Of a stretch of 64,000 nt of DNA, positions 9,301-16,311 are shown one piece after another. The notes beneath the pieces are model-generated. The model ran no database searches, was not told the DNA's origin, and saw nothing but the letters and a program-made list of their open reading frames with translations. Origin of the DNA: Alphaproteobacteria bacterium (lineage in GTDB: Bacteria; Myxococcota_A; UBA796; GCA-2862545); assembly GCA_020632925.1 (NCBI GenBank), contig JACKER010000028.1:1-64000 (forward strand), in the 5' to 3' direction. Position 1 is the stretch's first letter. Every line of letters begins with the position of its first letter. Made by a program: the position numbers and the translations under genes.

Positions 9301-9702
9301 GCGCTGTCCGGCGTCGCGGTCAACGACAGCCTGGTACTGATCGACGCGACCAACCAGCTGCGGGCCGAGGGCGTGCCGCCGGAGCAGGCGGTGACCCGCG
9401 CGGGCGTCCGCCGGCTACGACCGATCCTGCTGACCTCGCTGACGACGTTCTTCGGCCTGGCCCCGATGATCCTCGAGACCAGCGTGCAGGCGCGCTTCCT
9501 CATCCCGATGGCGATCAGCCTGGGCTTCGGCGTCCTGTTCACCACGCTCGTCACGCTGCTCATGGTGCCCGCGCTCTACGTCGTGATCGAGGACCTGCGG
9601 GCCTGGGTGGCGTGGCTCATCGAGGAGGACGAGCCCGCGCCCGCCCTCGCGCCGGACGCCGAGCCCGAGCCCGTCGAGGTGCTGGTGGAGAGCGCGAAGT
9701 AG
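6316..9702 (+). CDS. RND efflux pump, inner-membrane transporter
   Basis: A 1,128-residue RND transporter. The first helix follows IAWMARNPVAANLMM, TM4 carries GIVVDDAIVVGENIYEK with the paired aspartates of the proton relay (about residues 450-455), and the second half repeats the fold with GVAVNDSLVLIDATNQL. The lysine usual at the TM10 relay site in AcrB is replaced here by the Asn-Asp-Ser type seen in another RND branch. About 60 N-terminal residues precede the normal family start. They are low in complexity and contain a dispersed hairpin repeat (6457-6473) in frame. The ATG at 6505 is a possible alternative start. Substrate unknown. Confidence 0.9.
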   Translation: MSSGRHGGHDPEVWESPDDPKVVGREADVPPKVSRDAVGAPRAGGGGGGQSPPERRSEGAIAWMARNPVAANLMMAVLLLGGILGLFTTKQEVFPTFNLDIVTVTVPYPGAGPEEVEQGILLAVEEEMTGIEGVKRVTGTAAEGFGMARAELIVGADADRVLADIKTAVDRITSFPEEAEEPSVTLLTRRQMVVSLVVSGDQDLRTLHEIAERVRERLVAHPDVTQADLQGVPPLEIAVEIPQEQLESYGLTPEMVAAQIRGASVELPAGMLKTGAGEVLVRLSDRRRTGAEIEDIVLRGTQAGGEVRLGDIAKVTDGYEDIDLYAYYDGKPAVRVVAYRIGDESPAGVSGAVHDVMNDMRGELPANVTLSVWDDDSEMLASRIDLLLRNARMGLVLVLLVLALFLDLRLAFWVAFGIPISVMGAFALMPSLDISVNMISLFAFIVTLGIVVDDAIVVGENIYEKEQQGVPRLRAAVEGAREMVVPVGFSILTTMVAFAPLLMVPGVMGKIFRILPMLVITVLTISWVESFLVLPSHLGHEDGWIRRLAPPPLLWIYDGWERIRVPVANGLSWFGNNVYRPLVERAVALRYATMAAGVAMFVLTIGVLASGFLPFSFFPKLEGDVVTASARLPYGVPVERTIEVKEALERSLRQTIAESGGEAITRGTYTTVGQGPTSGGPRGGTAETGGNLVTVEVQLVSIEEREVTSQQFAKTWSDATPPLAGLDSLSFSGSNGPGAGAAVDVQLAHSDIDVLAKASGEMLEALQGYATLTNHENTFASGKPQLDFHLLPAGRGLGLTAGDVARQLRSSFYGTEALREQRGRNELKVMVRLPRGQRASEYDIERFRVRTPAGAVVPLSHVASFERGRAPTVISREDGRRVVDVKAELQPGIKSAQDVLSSLEADVFPTFRERYPQLRIELAGQQREQGEAFASLGKNALLAMAVMFALIAVPFRSYVQPIIVMAAIPLGLTGAVLGHLAMGYEMSIISMFGVIALSGVAVNDSLVLIDATNQLRAEGVPPEQAVTRAGVRRLRPILLTSLTTFFGLAPMILETSVQARFLIPMAISLGFGVLFTTLVTLLMVPALYVVIEDLRAWVAWLIEEDEPAPALAPDAEPEPVEVLVESAK
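6457..6473. repeat. Hairpin repeat GGGGGGCAGAGCCCCCC inside the RND gene
   Basis: A seven-pair stem with a three-base loop. It is the exact reverse complement of the hairpin at 21781-21797, and the similarity continues for about 25 bases beyond the stem (a C-run, then CCCTCGGC or TCCTCGGC on the matching strand). This marks a dispersed REP-like family. Here it lies in the extra N-terminal segment of the RND pump, read as GGGGGGQSPPERR. Confidence 0.6.
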
Positions 9703-9711
9703 CGTCCCCGC

Positions 9712-10308
9712 CTACCGACGGGAGGCCCAGCGCGCCATGCCCTCGATGTTCGCCTTGAGCACGCGGGAGGCCGCGGCGTCCGCGCCGCTGGTCAGCGCCT
9801 TCCACTTCAGGAAGCCCACGTCGTCGCGCTTGGGGCAGGAGCCGAGCGCGTAGGCGACGTATCCGGGGGCCGCGAACCAGGCGCCGTGGTTGTAGTCCGA
9901 CCGGAAGCCCTCCTTGGGGTTGAGGGCGTCGGTCTCGGGCCGGAGGAGGTGCCAGGCGGCGACGTGCCAGCCGTTGCGCTCACCGAGGCGGTGCAGGACG
10001 AGCTCGTGGTGCAGCGAGCCGAGCAGCGGCAGATCGATCTTCTGGTAGAAACGGACCGCGTCCGGCGCCTGGAAGCGGCTGTCGGCGACCGCCCGGCACA
10101 CCTTCACGTGCTCGACGTTGCCGACGTAGTGGTCCACGTCCATGACGGCGTCCATGACCCTGGCGGGGTCCGCGCCCGCGACGGGCACGAGGCCGACGGC
10201 CTCCTCGGTGGGCCGGCCGGCGTGGGGCCAGTGCGCCACGAAATAGTCCGACGGCTTGCTCGCCGGGAGGTGGGACAGGACGCGATCGACGAACTCCAGG
10301 TGTTCCAT
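9712..10308 (-). CDS. SRPBCC/START-like protein
   Basis: A 198-residue soluble protein without a signal peptide. The segment PARVMDAVMDVDHYVGNVEH resembles the opening strand and helix of SRPBCC (Bet v1-like) domains, and the last helix, SRVLKANIEGMARWA, resembles their long C-terminal helix. Such domains bind hydrophobic ligands or act as small cyclases or hydrolases. No catalytic residues can be singled out. It is convergent with the RND operon, with nine bases between the stops, and appears to be a single gene. Confidence 0.6.
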   Translation of the reverse strand: MEHLEFVDRVLSHLPASKPSDYFVAHWPHAGRPTEEAVGLVPVAGADPARVMDAVMDVDHYVGNVEHVKVCRAVADSRFQAPDAVRFYQKIDLPLLGSLHHELVLHRLGERNGWHVAAWHLLRPETDALNPKEGFRSDYNHGAWFAAPGYVAYALGSCPKRDDVGFLKWKALTSGADAAASRVLKANIEGMARWASRR

Positions 10309-10349
10309 GGGGCCTCCGAGGGCCGCACCTTACCCGAAGGCCGCAGCGC

Positions 10350-10622
10350 TCAGGTCTGGAAGCAGTGGACCCCGTCGAAGCAGGAGTTCGCCTGGCACTC
10401 GCAGAACTCCGCGTCGAACAGCTCGTCCTCGGTGCAGCCCTCGTCGCAGGGCGTCTCCGAGCAGGTCTCCGGGAAGTTCCCGAAGGAGACGCAGCAGCGC
10501 TTGGTCGTGACCTCGCCGCCCGTCTGGAGGCAGTTGTCGTGGATCACGAGCAGGTCGTGGTTGGTGGAGGGCACCGGGTCACAAGCCAGCGCGAGAGGGA
10601 GCAGGAGTAGCAGGCGGTTCAT
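10350..10622 (-). CDS. Cysteine-rich small lipoprotein
   Basis: A 90-residue protein with leader MNRLLLLLPLALA followed by a lipobox cysteine. The mature part has ten further cysteines, including CC, CETPCDEGC-like and CECQANSC-like spacing. The even number and close spacing suggest a disulfide-knotted extracytoplasmic domain, or less likely metal binding. It is divergent from the MscS gene, with 66 bases between them. No family recognised. Confidence 0.65.
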   Translation of the reverse strand: MNRLLLLLPLALACDPVPSTNHDLLVIHDNCLQTGGEVTTKRCCVSFGNFPETCSETPCDEGCTEDELFDAEFCECQANSCFDGVHCFQT

Positions 10623-10688
10623 GGAGGAACGCTACCACGGACCCCGGCGGACGCCGAGCCCCGCGTTATCGGACGCCGCGGAGGCCCC

Positions 10689-11747
10689 ATGACCGCCGAG
10701 GAGGCGTGGGAGACCTGGATCGCGAGCCCCAACCTCCAGGCGGGAAGCGCCGTGGTGGGCGGGCTCGTGGGCGCGTTGCTCCTGCTGCTGTTCATGCGGC
10801 GGGTGGTGGGGCGGATCACGCGCTCGACCGAGACCGAGCTCGACGACCTGGTGGCGGAGACGGTTCGCCTACCGCTCGCGATGAGCCTGGTCGCCGCGGG
10901 CTTCTGGTACGCGAGCCGGACGCTGACCATGCCGGACATGGTCTCCTTCGTGCTCGGCGGCACGATCCTGACGCTGACCGCGCTGTACTGGGCGCGCGCG
11001 CTGTCCCGCGGCGCGGGCCGCATGCTGACGTGGCTGTCGGACCGCCAGGACCAGTGGGACGTGGTCACGCCGAGGACGCTGCCGATCTTCGACATCGGCG
11101 CGAAGTCGTTGATCTTCGTCGGGACGGCCTACTTCGTGCTCCTCGCGTGGCACGTGGACGTCACCGGGTGGCTCGCGTCGGCGGGCATCGTCGGCGTCGC
11201 GTTCGGCTTCGCGAGCCAGGACACGCTGTCCAACCTGATCGCCGGGGTCTTCATCCTCGCGGACGCGCCGTACAAGCTCGGCGACTACCTCGTGCTGGAC
11301 AACGGGGACCGCGGGGAGGTCGTGGAGATCGGCATCCGCACGACGCGCCTGATGACCCGCGACGACGTGGAGATCATCGTCCCCAACAAGGTCATGGCCA
11401 ACGCCCGCATCGTGAACCAGTCGGGCGGGCCGGTGGAGGCATTCCGGGTGCGGGTCGCGGTCGGGGTGGCCTACGGCAGCGACATCGACCAGGTCCACGC
11501 CGAGCTGCAACGCATCGCCGAGACGACCGAGGGCGTCCGCCCGGCGCCGCCGCCACGCGTACGGTTCCGCAAGTTCGGCGACAGCAGCCTCGACCACGAG
11601 GTGATGGTCTGGGTCGACACGCCGCGGGAGCGTGGGGTGGTCACCCACCGGCTCCTGACCACGATCTACAAGCGCTTTGCCGAGATCGGGGTGGAGATCC
11701 CGTACCCGAAGCGCGACGTGTACGTGCACCGGGCGGACGACACGTGA
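10689..11747 (+). CDS. MscS-family mechanosensitive channel
   Basis: A 352-residue membrane protein. Several hydrophobic segments span about residues 18-150. The signature pore helix and beta domain follow: GIVGVAFGFASQDTLSNLIA at about 165-185, then FILADAPYKLGDYLVLDNGD and a cytoplasmic alpha/beta vestibule ending near 345. This matches small-conductance mechanosensitive channels, which release solutes on hypo-osmotic shock. Its stop overlaps the GTG of the helicase gene by four bases. That is an unusual partner, so co-expression may be incidental. Confidence 0.9.
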   Translation: MTAEEAWETWIASPNLQAGSAVVGGLVGALLLLLFMRRVVGRITRSTETELDDLVAETVRLPLAMSLVAAGFWYASRTLTMPDMVSFVLGGTILTLTALYWARALSRGAGRMLTWLSDRQDQWDVVTPRTLPIFDIGAKSLIFVGTAYFVLLAWHVDVTGWLASAGIVGVAFGFASQDTLSNLIAGVFILADAPYKLGDYLVLDNGDRGEVVEIGIRTTRLMTRDDVEIIVPNKVMANARIVNQSGGPVEAFRVRVAVGVAYGSDIDQVHAELQRIAETTEGVRPAPPPRVRFRKFGDSSLDHEVMVWVDTPRERGVVTHRLLTTIYKRFAEIGVEIPYPKRDVYVHRADDT

Positions 11748-14164
11748 GCCTCCGCTGGGACGACGCCGCGCGGAAGCTGTCGCTGTCGGTGCGTGACCTG
11801 TGCGAGGACACGGTCCCGCGCGGCGATCTCACGCTGGAGGTCGTCCAGTCGCGCGGGGCGCGGGCGGCGGCGGGGCGCGCGGTCCACACGGCCTGGCAGA
11901 CGGAGCGCTCGGCGGCCGAGGAGCGGTATCGGCCCGAGGTGACGGTCAAGCGCACGGTCGCGGTCGGCGAGTGGACCGCCGAGCTCTGGGGACGGGTGGA
12001 CGGGGTCCAGGAGGAGGCCGATCACACCGTCGTCGAGGAAGTGAAGTCCACGGCGCTGGACGCGCGACGCCTGCACGCGACGCAGCCCTCGGACTTCCCG
12101 TCCTGGCTCGAGCAGCTCGAGATCTACCTGTGGATGCTGGCGGAGGCGGGCCACCCCACGCCGATCGGACGGTTGGTGCTGGTGTCGCTGCACGACGGCA
12201 GCCGCCACGTCCTCGGCGTCGCGCTCGACCGTCAGCGGATCGCGGACACCGTCCAGCAGCGCCTGATCGAGCTGATCGAGGAGCGGGAGCGCCGTATCGC
12301 GTGGATGGAGCGGCGGCGGTCGCGCGCCGTGCCGCAGCCCTTCGAGCCCTGGCGGGCGGGGCAGCGCGAGATCTGCGAGGCGGTGCACTGGGGGCTCGGC
12401 GCTGGCCAGGCGGTGCTCGTGCAGGCGCCGACCGGGCTCGGGAAGACGGCGGCGGCGCTCACCGGCGCGCTCCGGTACGCGCTCGCCAACGACAAGCAGC
12501 TGTTCTGGGCGACGGCCCGCACGACCCAGCAGGACGGGGCGGTCCGTGCGCTGCGGCGGCTGTCGGAGCTCGGGCTTCCACTGCGTTCCGTCGTGATCCG
12601 CGCGAAGCACAAGGCCTGCCTCAACGACGTGATCAGCTGCCGACCGGAGGCCTGCCGGTTCGCCGAGGACTACTACGACAAGCTGCGCGCTGCCGGCCTC
12701 CCCGCTCGCCTGCTCGACGGCGACGTGCACCTGGACTTGGACGCGCTCGACACCGAGGCCACGCGGCACGTGATCTGCCCCTTCGAGCTCGCGCTCGACG
12801 CCACGAGCGGACTCGATGTGGTCATCGGGGACTACAACCACGCGCTCGACCCCTCGGCCCAGATCAAGCGCTGCTTCGCGCCCGACCACGCCGGCGGCTG
12901 GGTGGTGGTCGCCGACGAGGTCCACCAGCTCCCCGACCGGGCCCGCGAGTGGTGGTCGCCCCGGCTGGAGGCCCAGGTCGCGCGCACGGCCTCGCAGCAG
13001 CTCTGGCTCGCCGGCCCCGCGTTCGCGCCCTGGGTGGGCCTCGCGCAGCGCATCGAGGCGCTGGTGGCGCGCGAGGTGTCGGACGGCGAGGGCCGGCGGG
13101 TGGGCGACGTCTTCCTCCGTCAGCCGCCGCGCGCGGAGCTCGAGGCGCTGGCGGCGGAGGTCGACGCGCTCGCCCTGGACTACGCCTGGCTCAAGGCCGA
13201 GCGCCTCATGCGCCAGCCGACCGAGGATGACGCGTGGCTCGAGGTGGCGCGCCAGGTGCTGCGCCTCGCCGCGGCGGCCGCCACCCTGCCCGACGACCCC
13301 GAGGAGCCCACGGATCTGGTGGGCCTGGCCACGCTCACGCCCGGTCGCGAGCAGCTCGAGCTGCGCTGCCTCGATCCGTCGGCCAGGGTGGGGCCGGCGA
13401 TCGCCACGCTGGGTGGCTTCGTCGGGCTCTCGGCGACGTTGTCCCCGCCCGAGTTCTACCGCGACCTGCTCGGGCTCGACCCCGCCCGGCTCGACGTCGT
13501 GCGCGTCCCCTCCCCCTTCCCGCGAGAGAACCGCTCGGTCCTCGTGGCGCCCGCCATCTCGACGGCCTTCAAGGACCGCGAGGCGCACCGCGCGCCGACC
13601 GCCAAGCTCCTGAGCCGCGCGGTCGCGGCGACCCCCGGCAACGCCGCACTGTACTTCCCCAGCTTCGCGATGCTCGAGGATCTGCGTCCGCTGCTGAAGC
13701 TGCCCGACCGCGAGATCCTCGTGCAGGAACCCGGGATGGACGACGCCCTGCGCGCGGCGGCGCTCACCCGCCTCGGGGAGCCCGGACCCCCCAAGGTGCT
13801 GCTCGCCGTGCTCGGGGGTGTGTTCGCGGAGGGCATCGATCTGCCGCCGGGCGCCTTGTCGCTCGTGGTCGTCCTGTCCCCGGCGCTGCCGCCGGTCTCG
13901 CTCGAGCGGGACCTGCTGCGGGAGCACTTCGAGCGCCGCTACGGCCAGGGCTTCCTCTACGCCTCCCTGGTGCCGGGGCTCACGCGGGTGGTCCAGGCCG
14001 CCGGCCGTCTGCACCGGCGTCCGGAGGACCGCGGGGTCATCCTGCTCGTGGACCGGCGGTTCCGTTGGCGCGACATCAACGTGTTGTTGCCCGACGAGTG
14101 GACCCCCGCCTACGAGTACGATCCGGTACCATCGATCGCGGCGTTCTTCGATGGGTCTACCTGA
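11744..14164 (+). CDS. XPD/DinG-type Fe-S DNA helicase with N-terminal nuclease-like domain
   Basis: An 806-residue protein. Residues about 60-110 carry GRVDGV...VVEEVKST, the pattern of a PD-(D/E)XK (Cas4/RecB-like) nuclease core. The helicase follows: Walker A APTGLGKT (about 227-234), four cysteines (KAC, ISC, EAC, VIC; about 291-345) placed like the Fe-S cluster of XPD/DinG, the DEVH box (about 390) and motif VI QAAGRLHRR (about 751). The expected activity is 5'-3' DNA unwinding, possibly with strand cleavage, in repair. The GTG start overlaps the mscS-like stop. Nuclease activity is inferred from a short motif only. Confidence 0.85.
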   Translation: MSLRWDDAARKLSLSVRDLCEDTVPRGDLTLEVVQSRGARAAAGRAVHTAWQTERSAAEERYRPEVTVKRTVAVGEWTAELWGRVDGVQEEADHTVVEEVKSTALDARRLHATQPSDFPSWLEQLEIYLWMLAEAGHPTPIGRLVLVSLHDGSRHVLGVALDRQRIADTVQQRLIELIEERERRIAWMERRRSRAVPQPFEPWRAGQREICEAVHWGLGAGQAVLVQAPTGLGKTAAALTGALRYALANDKQLFWATARTTQQDGAVRALRRLSELGLPLRSVVIRAKHKACLNDVISCRPEACRFAEDYYDKLRAAGLPARLLDGDVHLDLDALDTEATRHVICPFELALDATSGLDVVIGDYNHALDPSAQIKRCFAPDHAGGWVVVADEVHQLPDRAREWWSPRLEAQVARTASQQLWLAGPAFAPWVGLAQRIEALVAREVSDGEGRRVGDVFLRQPPRAELEALAAEVDALALDYAWLKAERLMRQPTEDDAWLEVARQVLRLAAAAATLPDDPEEPTDLVGLATLTPGREQLELRCLDPSARVGPAIATLGGFVGLSATLSPPEFYRDLLGLDPARLDVVRVPSPFPRENRSVLVAPAISTAFKDREAHRAPTAKLLSRAVAATPGNAALYFPSFAMLEDLRPLLKLPDREILVQEPGMDDALRAAALTRLGEPGPPKVLLAVLGGVFAEGIDLPPGALSLVVVLSPALPPVSLERDLLREHFERRYGQGFLYASLVPGLTRVVQAAGRLHRRPEDRGVILLVDRRFRWRDINVLLPDEWTPAYEYDPVPSIAAFFDGST

Positions 14165-14985
14165 CCTATCGTGACCTTGCTCCGCCAGTCCCGCAGGTCC
14201 TGGAACTCGGCGGCCTGACGCGGTCGGACGCGAGCGAAGGGGTGGAGCGTGGACCGCAGGGTGGCCGCCAACGTGTCGCGAACGGGGTCCTCCTGCGTCC
14301 TGCGAGCACGCTCCCACGCCGCGACGGCCGCTGCGTACAGCGGCATGAACCGGTCGGACACGTGGCGGTGGGTGCCTGCGAACACCCAGAAGAACGGTTC
14401 CACCACCCAAAACCGGACGCCAGCCGCGACCGGAACGCGTTCCGCGGCGCTGTGCCGGTCGATGAAGCGGCGGGCCTCGTGGGGTCCGACGCGACCCGGG
14501 AGGGGCACGAGCAGCGCCTTGTCGTCGACGAGAAGCGTGACGTTGAGCGGGTTGTGGATCCAGGGCTGGCGGGGGGGCGGCCGGCGCCGGAGGTTGATCG
14601 TCGCCAGGGACACCAGCTCACCGAGATCGAGGTCGCAGAACACCTGTCCGACGCGGAGTCGGTGGCAGAGAGACCAGGCCGTCTCGTAGGCCATACGAAG
14701 CTTGAACCCCAGCTTCCTCGCACTGATACTTCGCGGTCGTGCCAGGAGCCATGCCGCCCGGAGCACCTTGCACAGCGGGACGTGGCACCTCGCCAGTGGC
14801 GTACCGGCGGTCACCGAGCGGTGGAGCTGGCAGCGGGTGCAGACGAACACCCGTGGGCGCGTGCGCAGGTGGCTGAACTTGCCGTTGCCACACCGCGGGC
14901 AGCACCCGCCGCCTGGCCATCGGATCTCGGCGAGGAGGTTGGCAGCTTCGTATTCGTCATCGGGCAGGGATTCGTAGGTGATCAT
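14110..14985 (-). CDS. IS1595/ISXO2-like zinc-ribbon protein, probably degenerate or domesticated transposase
   Basis: A 291-residue protein starting MITYESLPDDEYEAANLLAE. An N-terminal zinc ribbon (CPRCGN...CTRCQLHRSVTAGTPL) is followed by a helix-turn-helix-like segment (KLGFKLRMAYETAWSLCHRL). This order matches the DNA-binding half of ISXO2/IS1595 transposases. The catalytic half should bring a DDE-type nuclease, but I see no D-E-T motif or later acidic pair. The rest (TLLVDDKALLVPLP onward) is Arg/Pro-rich and unfamiliar. The 3' end overlaps the helicase gene on the other strand by 55 bases. A palindromic repeat lies just upstream, so the locus may be the remains of a mobile element. An in-frame ATG at 15006 adds seven residues. 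Confidence 0.6.
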   Translation of the reverse strand: MITYESLPDDEYEAANLLAEIRWPGGGCCPRCGNGKFSHLRTRPRVFVCTRCQLHRSVTAGTPLARCHVPLCKVLRAAWLLARPRSISARKLGFKLRMAYETAWSLCHRLRVGQVFCDLDLGELVSLATINLRRRPPPRQPWIHNPLNVTLLVDDKALLVPLPGRVGPHEARRFIDRHSAAERVPVAAGVRFWVVEPFFWVFAGTHRHVSDRFMPLYAAAVAAWERARRTQEDPVRDTLAATLRSTLHPFARVRPRQAAEFQDLRDWRSKVTIGQVDPSKNAAIDGTGSYS

Positions 14986-15053
14986 GCGGCCCGGTATCGG
15001 AGCCACCCCATGTCGGGGAGGGAAATCCGAGGCGCCAGGACGTCGATCCGCTC

Positions 15054-15255
15054 CAGCGGCGGGTCCGCGGGACGACGTCCAGACTTATCGGGGCCGGACA
15101 CAGCTTTGGACGAGGAACTACGCGATTCTGGACTGTGCGGGAGGTCGACGAGTGTCCTATCCACCCCGCGCACAGCCCCACCCCAGTCCAGTGGCGAGGT
15201 TTGGCTGTGGTCGCGCCCGATAAGTCTGGACGTCGCGGGGGGAGACCCGCCGCTG
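15054..15255. repeat. About 200-bp imperfect palindrome (MITE-like)
   Basis: Two arms are inverted copies: GACGTCCAGACTTATCGGG at 15074-15092 matches CCCGATAAGTCTGGACGTC at 15216-15234 perfectly, and CAGCGGCGGGTC at 15054-15065 matches GACCCGCCGCTG at 15244-15255. Weaker matches nest inside (CTGTGCGGG with CCGCGCACAG). The whole 200 bp could fold into a cruciform. It fills the 327-base gap between the IS1595-like gene and the VWA gene, where no gene is supported. A non-autonomous mobile element or the relic ends of one is the likeliest explanation. Confidence 0.65.
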
Positions 15256-15312
15256 AGGTGCCAGCAAGAAGGCCTTCGATCGCGGCGCTGGTGGCGCAGG
15301 GGGGAGAACTGT

Positions 15313-16182
15313 TCAGGGCAGGGCTAGTGCGATGTCACGGTAGAGGTCTGGGAGATCCTCGGCAACGGCAGTGGAGAGGAAGGTCCCGTCCCCTCGAACC
15401 AGGCTCTGCATGAAGGTCGGGTCCCCGAACCCGTAGTCGAACAGCACCGACCAGACGTGGATGTCGTTCCTCCAGGCCTCGTCCACCGCGAGGATGGCCC
15501 CGCCGGTGCCTCCGCCCACGTTCGGCACGCCGTCAGACAGGAATACGATCCCGCGGTACACGGACGAATCGGTCTTGTCGAGCAGCTCGTTGACCCCCTG
15601 CAGGAGCGCCGGCTGCGGGTTCGTGGTGGCCCCGATGAGGGCCCTCGTGGGATGGATGGCCCAGGTCCCGCCGGTGGCGACGATCTCGTAGTCCGGGGCG
15701 TCCGCGGTCTGGCAGCGGGTGCCCTGCATCGTGTCGCACACGCCGCGGAACAGTCGACGCGAGGCGGCCCCCCGTGTCTCCACGTCCCACAGCGGTGCCC
15801 AGGGTCGGGCGCTGACGGGCGGGGTGTTCGTCTGGATCGCCCGACCGTTCGGCCAGCCTGGCGTGGGCGTGCTCACGGCGTACTCCGCGAACATGGCCAA
15901 CCCGACCATGTCGCCGGCTCTCGGCGTCTGCTCGAGGGTGTCGAGAAACGCGAGCGTCCCCGCTCGCGCCCATTGGACTGGTGCCGTCGGATCGCTCCCC
16001 ATCATGGAGCACGACATGTCCACGACCAGGACGATGGCCCGCGGCTGGCTGGGGGCGAGCCCAGTGTCCGCGCTCCCGGTGTCGGCGACGCTGCCCGTGT
16101 CGCCCGTCGCACCCAGCCGCTCCGCACCGTCGGGGGACGACCCGGAGAACAGCCCCACCACCAACGACCACCAACGCAACAT
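15313..16182 (-). CDS. Secreted von Willebrand factor A-domain protein
   Basis: A 289-residue protein. The leader (MLRWWSLVVGLF) is followed by a Thr/Gly/Asp-rich linker with DTGS repeats. A VWA domain then carries the metal-ion-dependent adhesion site DMSCSM (Asp55, Ser57, Ser59 as D-x-S-x-S), a later SDGVPNVGG loop and four cysteines nearby. VWA domains bind proteins through the metal site. The function here is likely extracytoplasmic binding or assembly. It is divergent from rtcB, with 129 bases between them. Confidence 0.75.
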   Translation of the reverse strand: MLRWWSLVVGLFSGSSPDGAERLGATGDTGSVADTGSADTGLAPSQPRAIVLVVDMSCSMMGSDPTAPVQWARAGTLAFLDTLEQTPRAGDMVGLAMFAEYAVSTPTPGWPNGRAIQTNTPPVSARPWAPLWDVETRGAASRRLFRGVCDTMQGTRCQTADAPDYEIVATGGTWAIHPTRALIGATTNPQPALLQGVNELLDKTDSSVYRGIVFLSDGVPNVGGGTGGAILAVDEAWRNDIHVWSVLFDYGFGDPTFMQSLVRGDGTFLSTAVAEDLPDLYRDIALALP

Positions 16183-16311
16183 GCCGACCTCACGGGAGAT
16201 TGGAGTGTACTCCGCGATCGGGGTGGCGTGCGTCCGGCAGGTCGACTACCCACTACAGGAGACCGCGGCTGCTGATCCCGGTCCCACCCCAACGTCCCCG
16301 CTCACGCAGCG

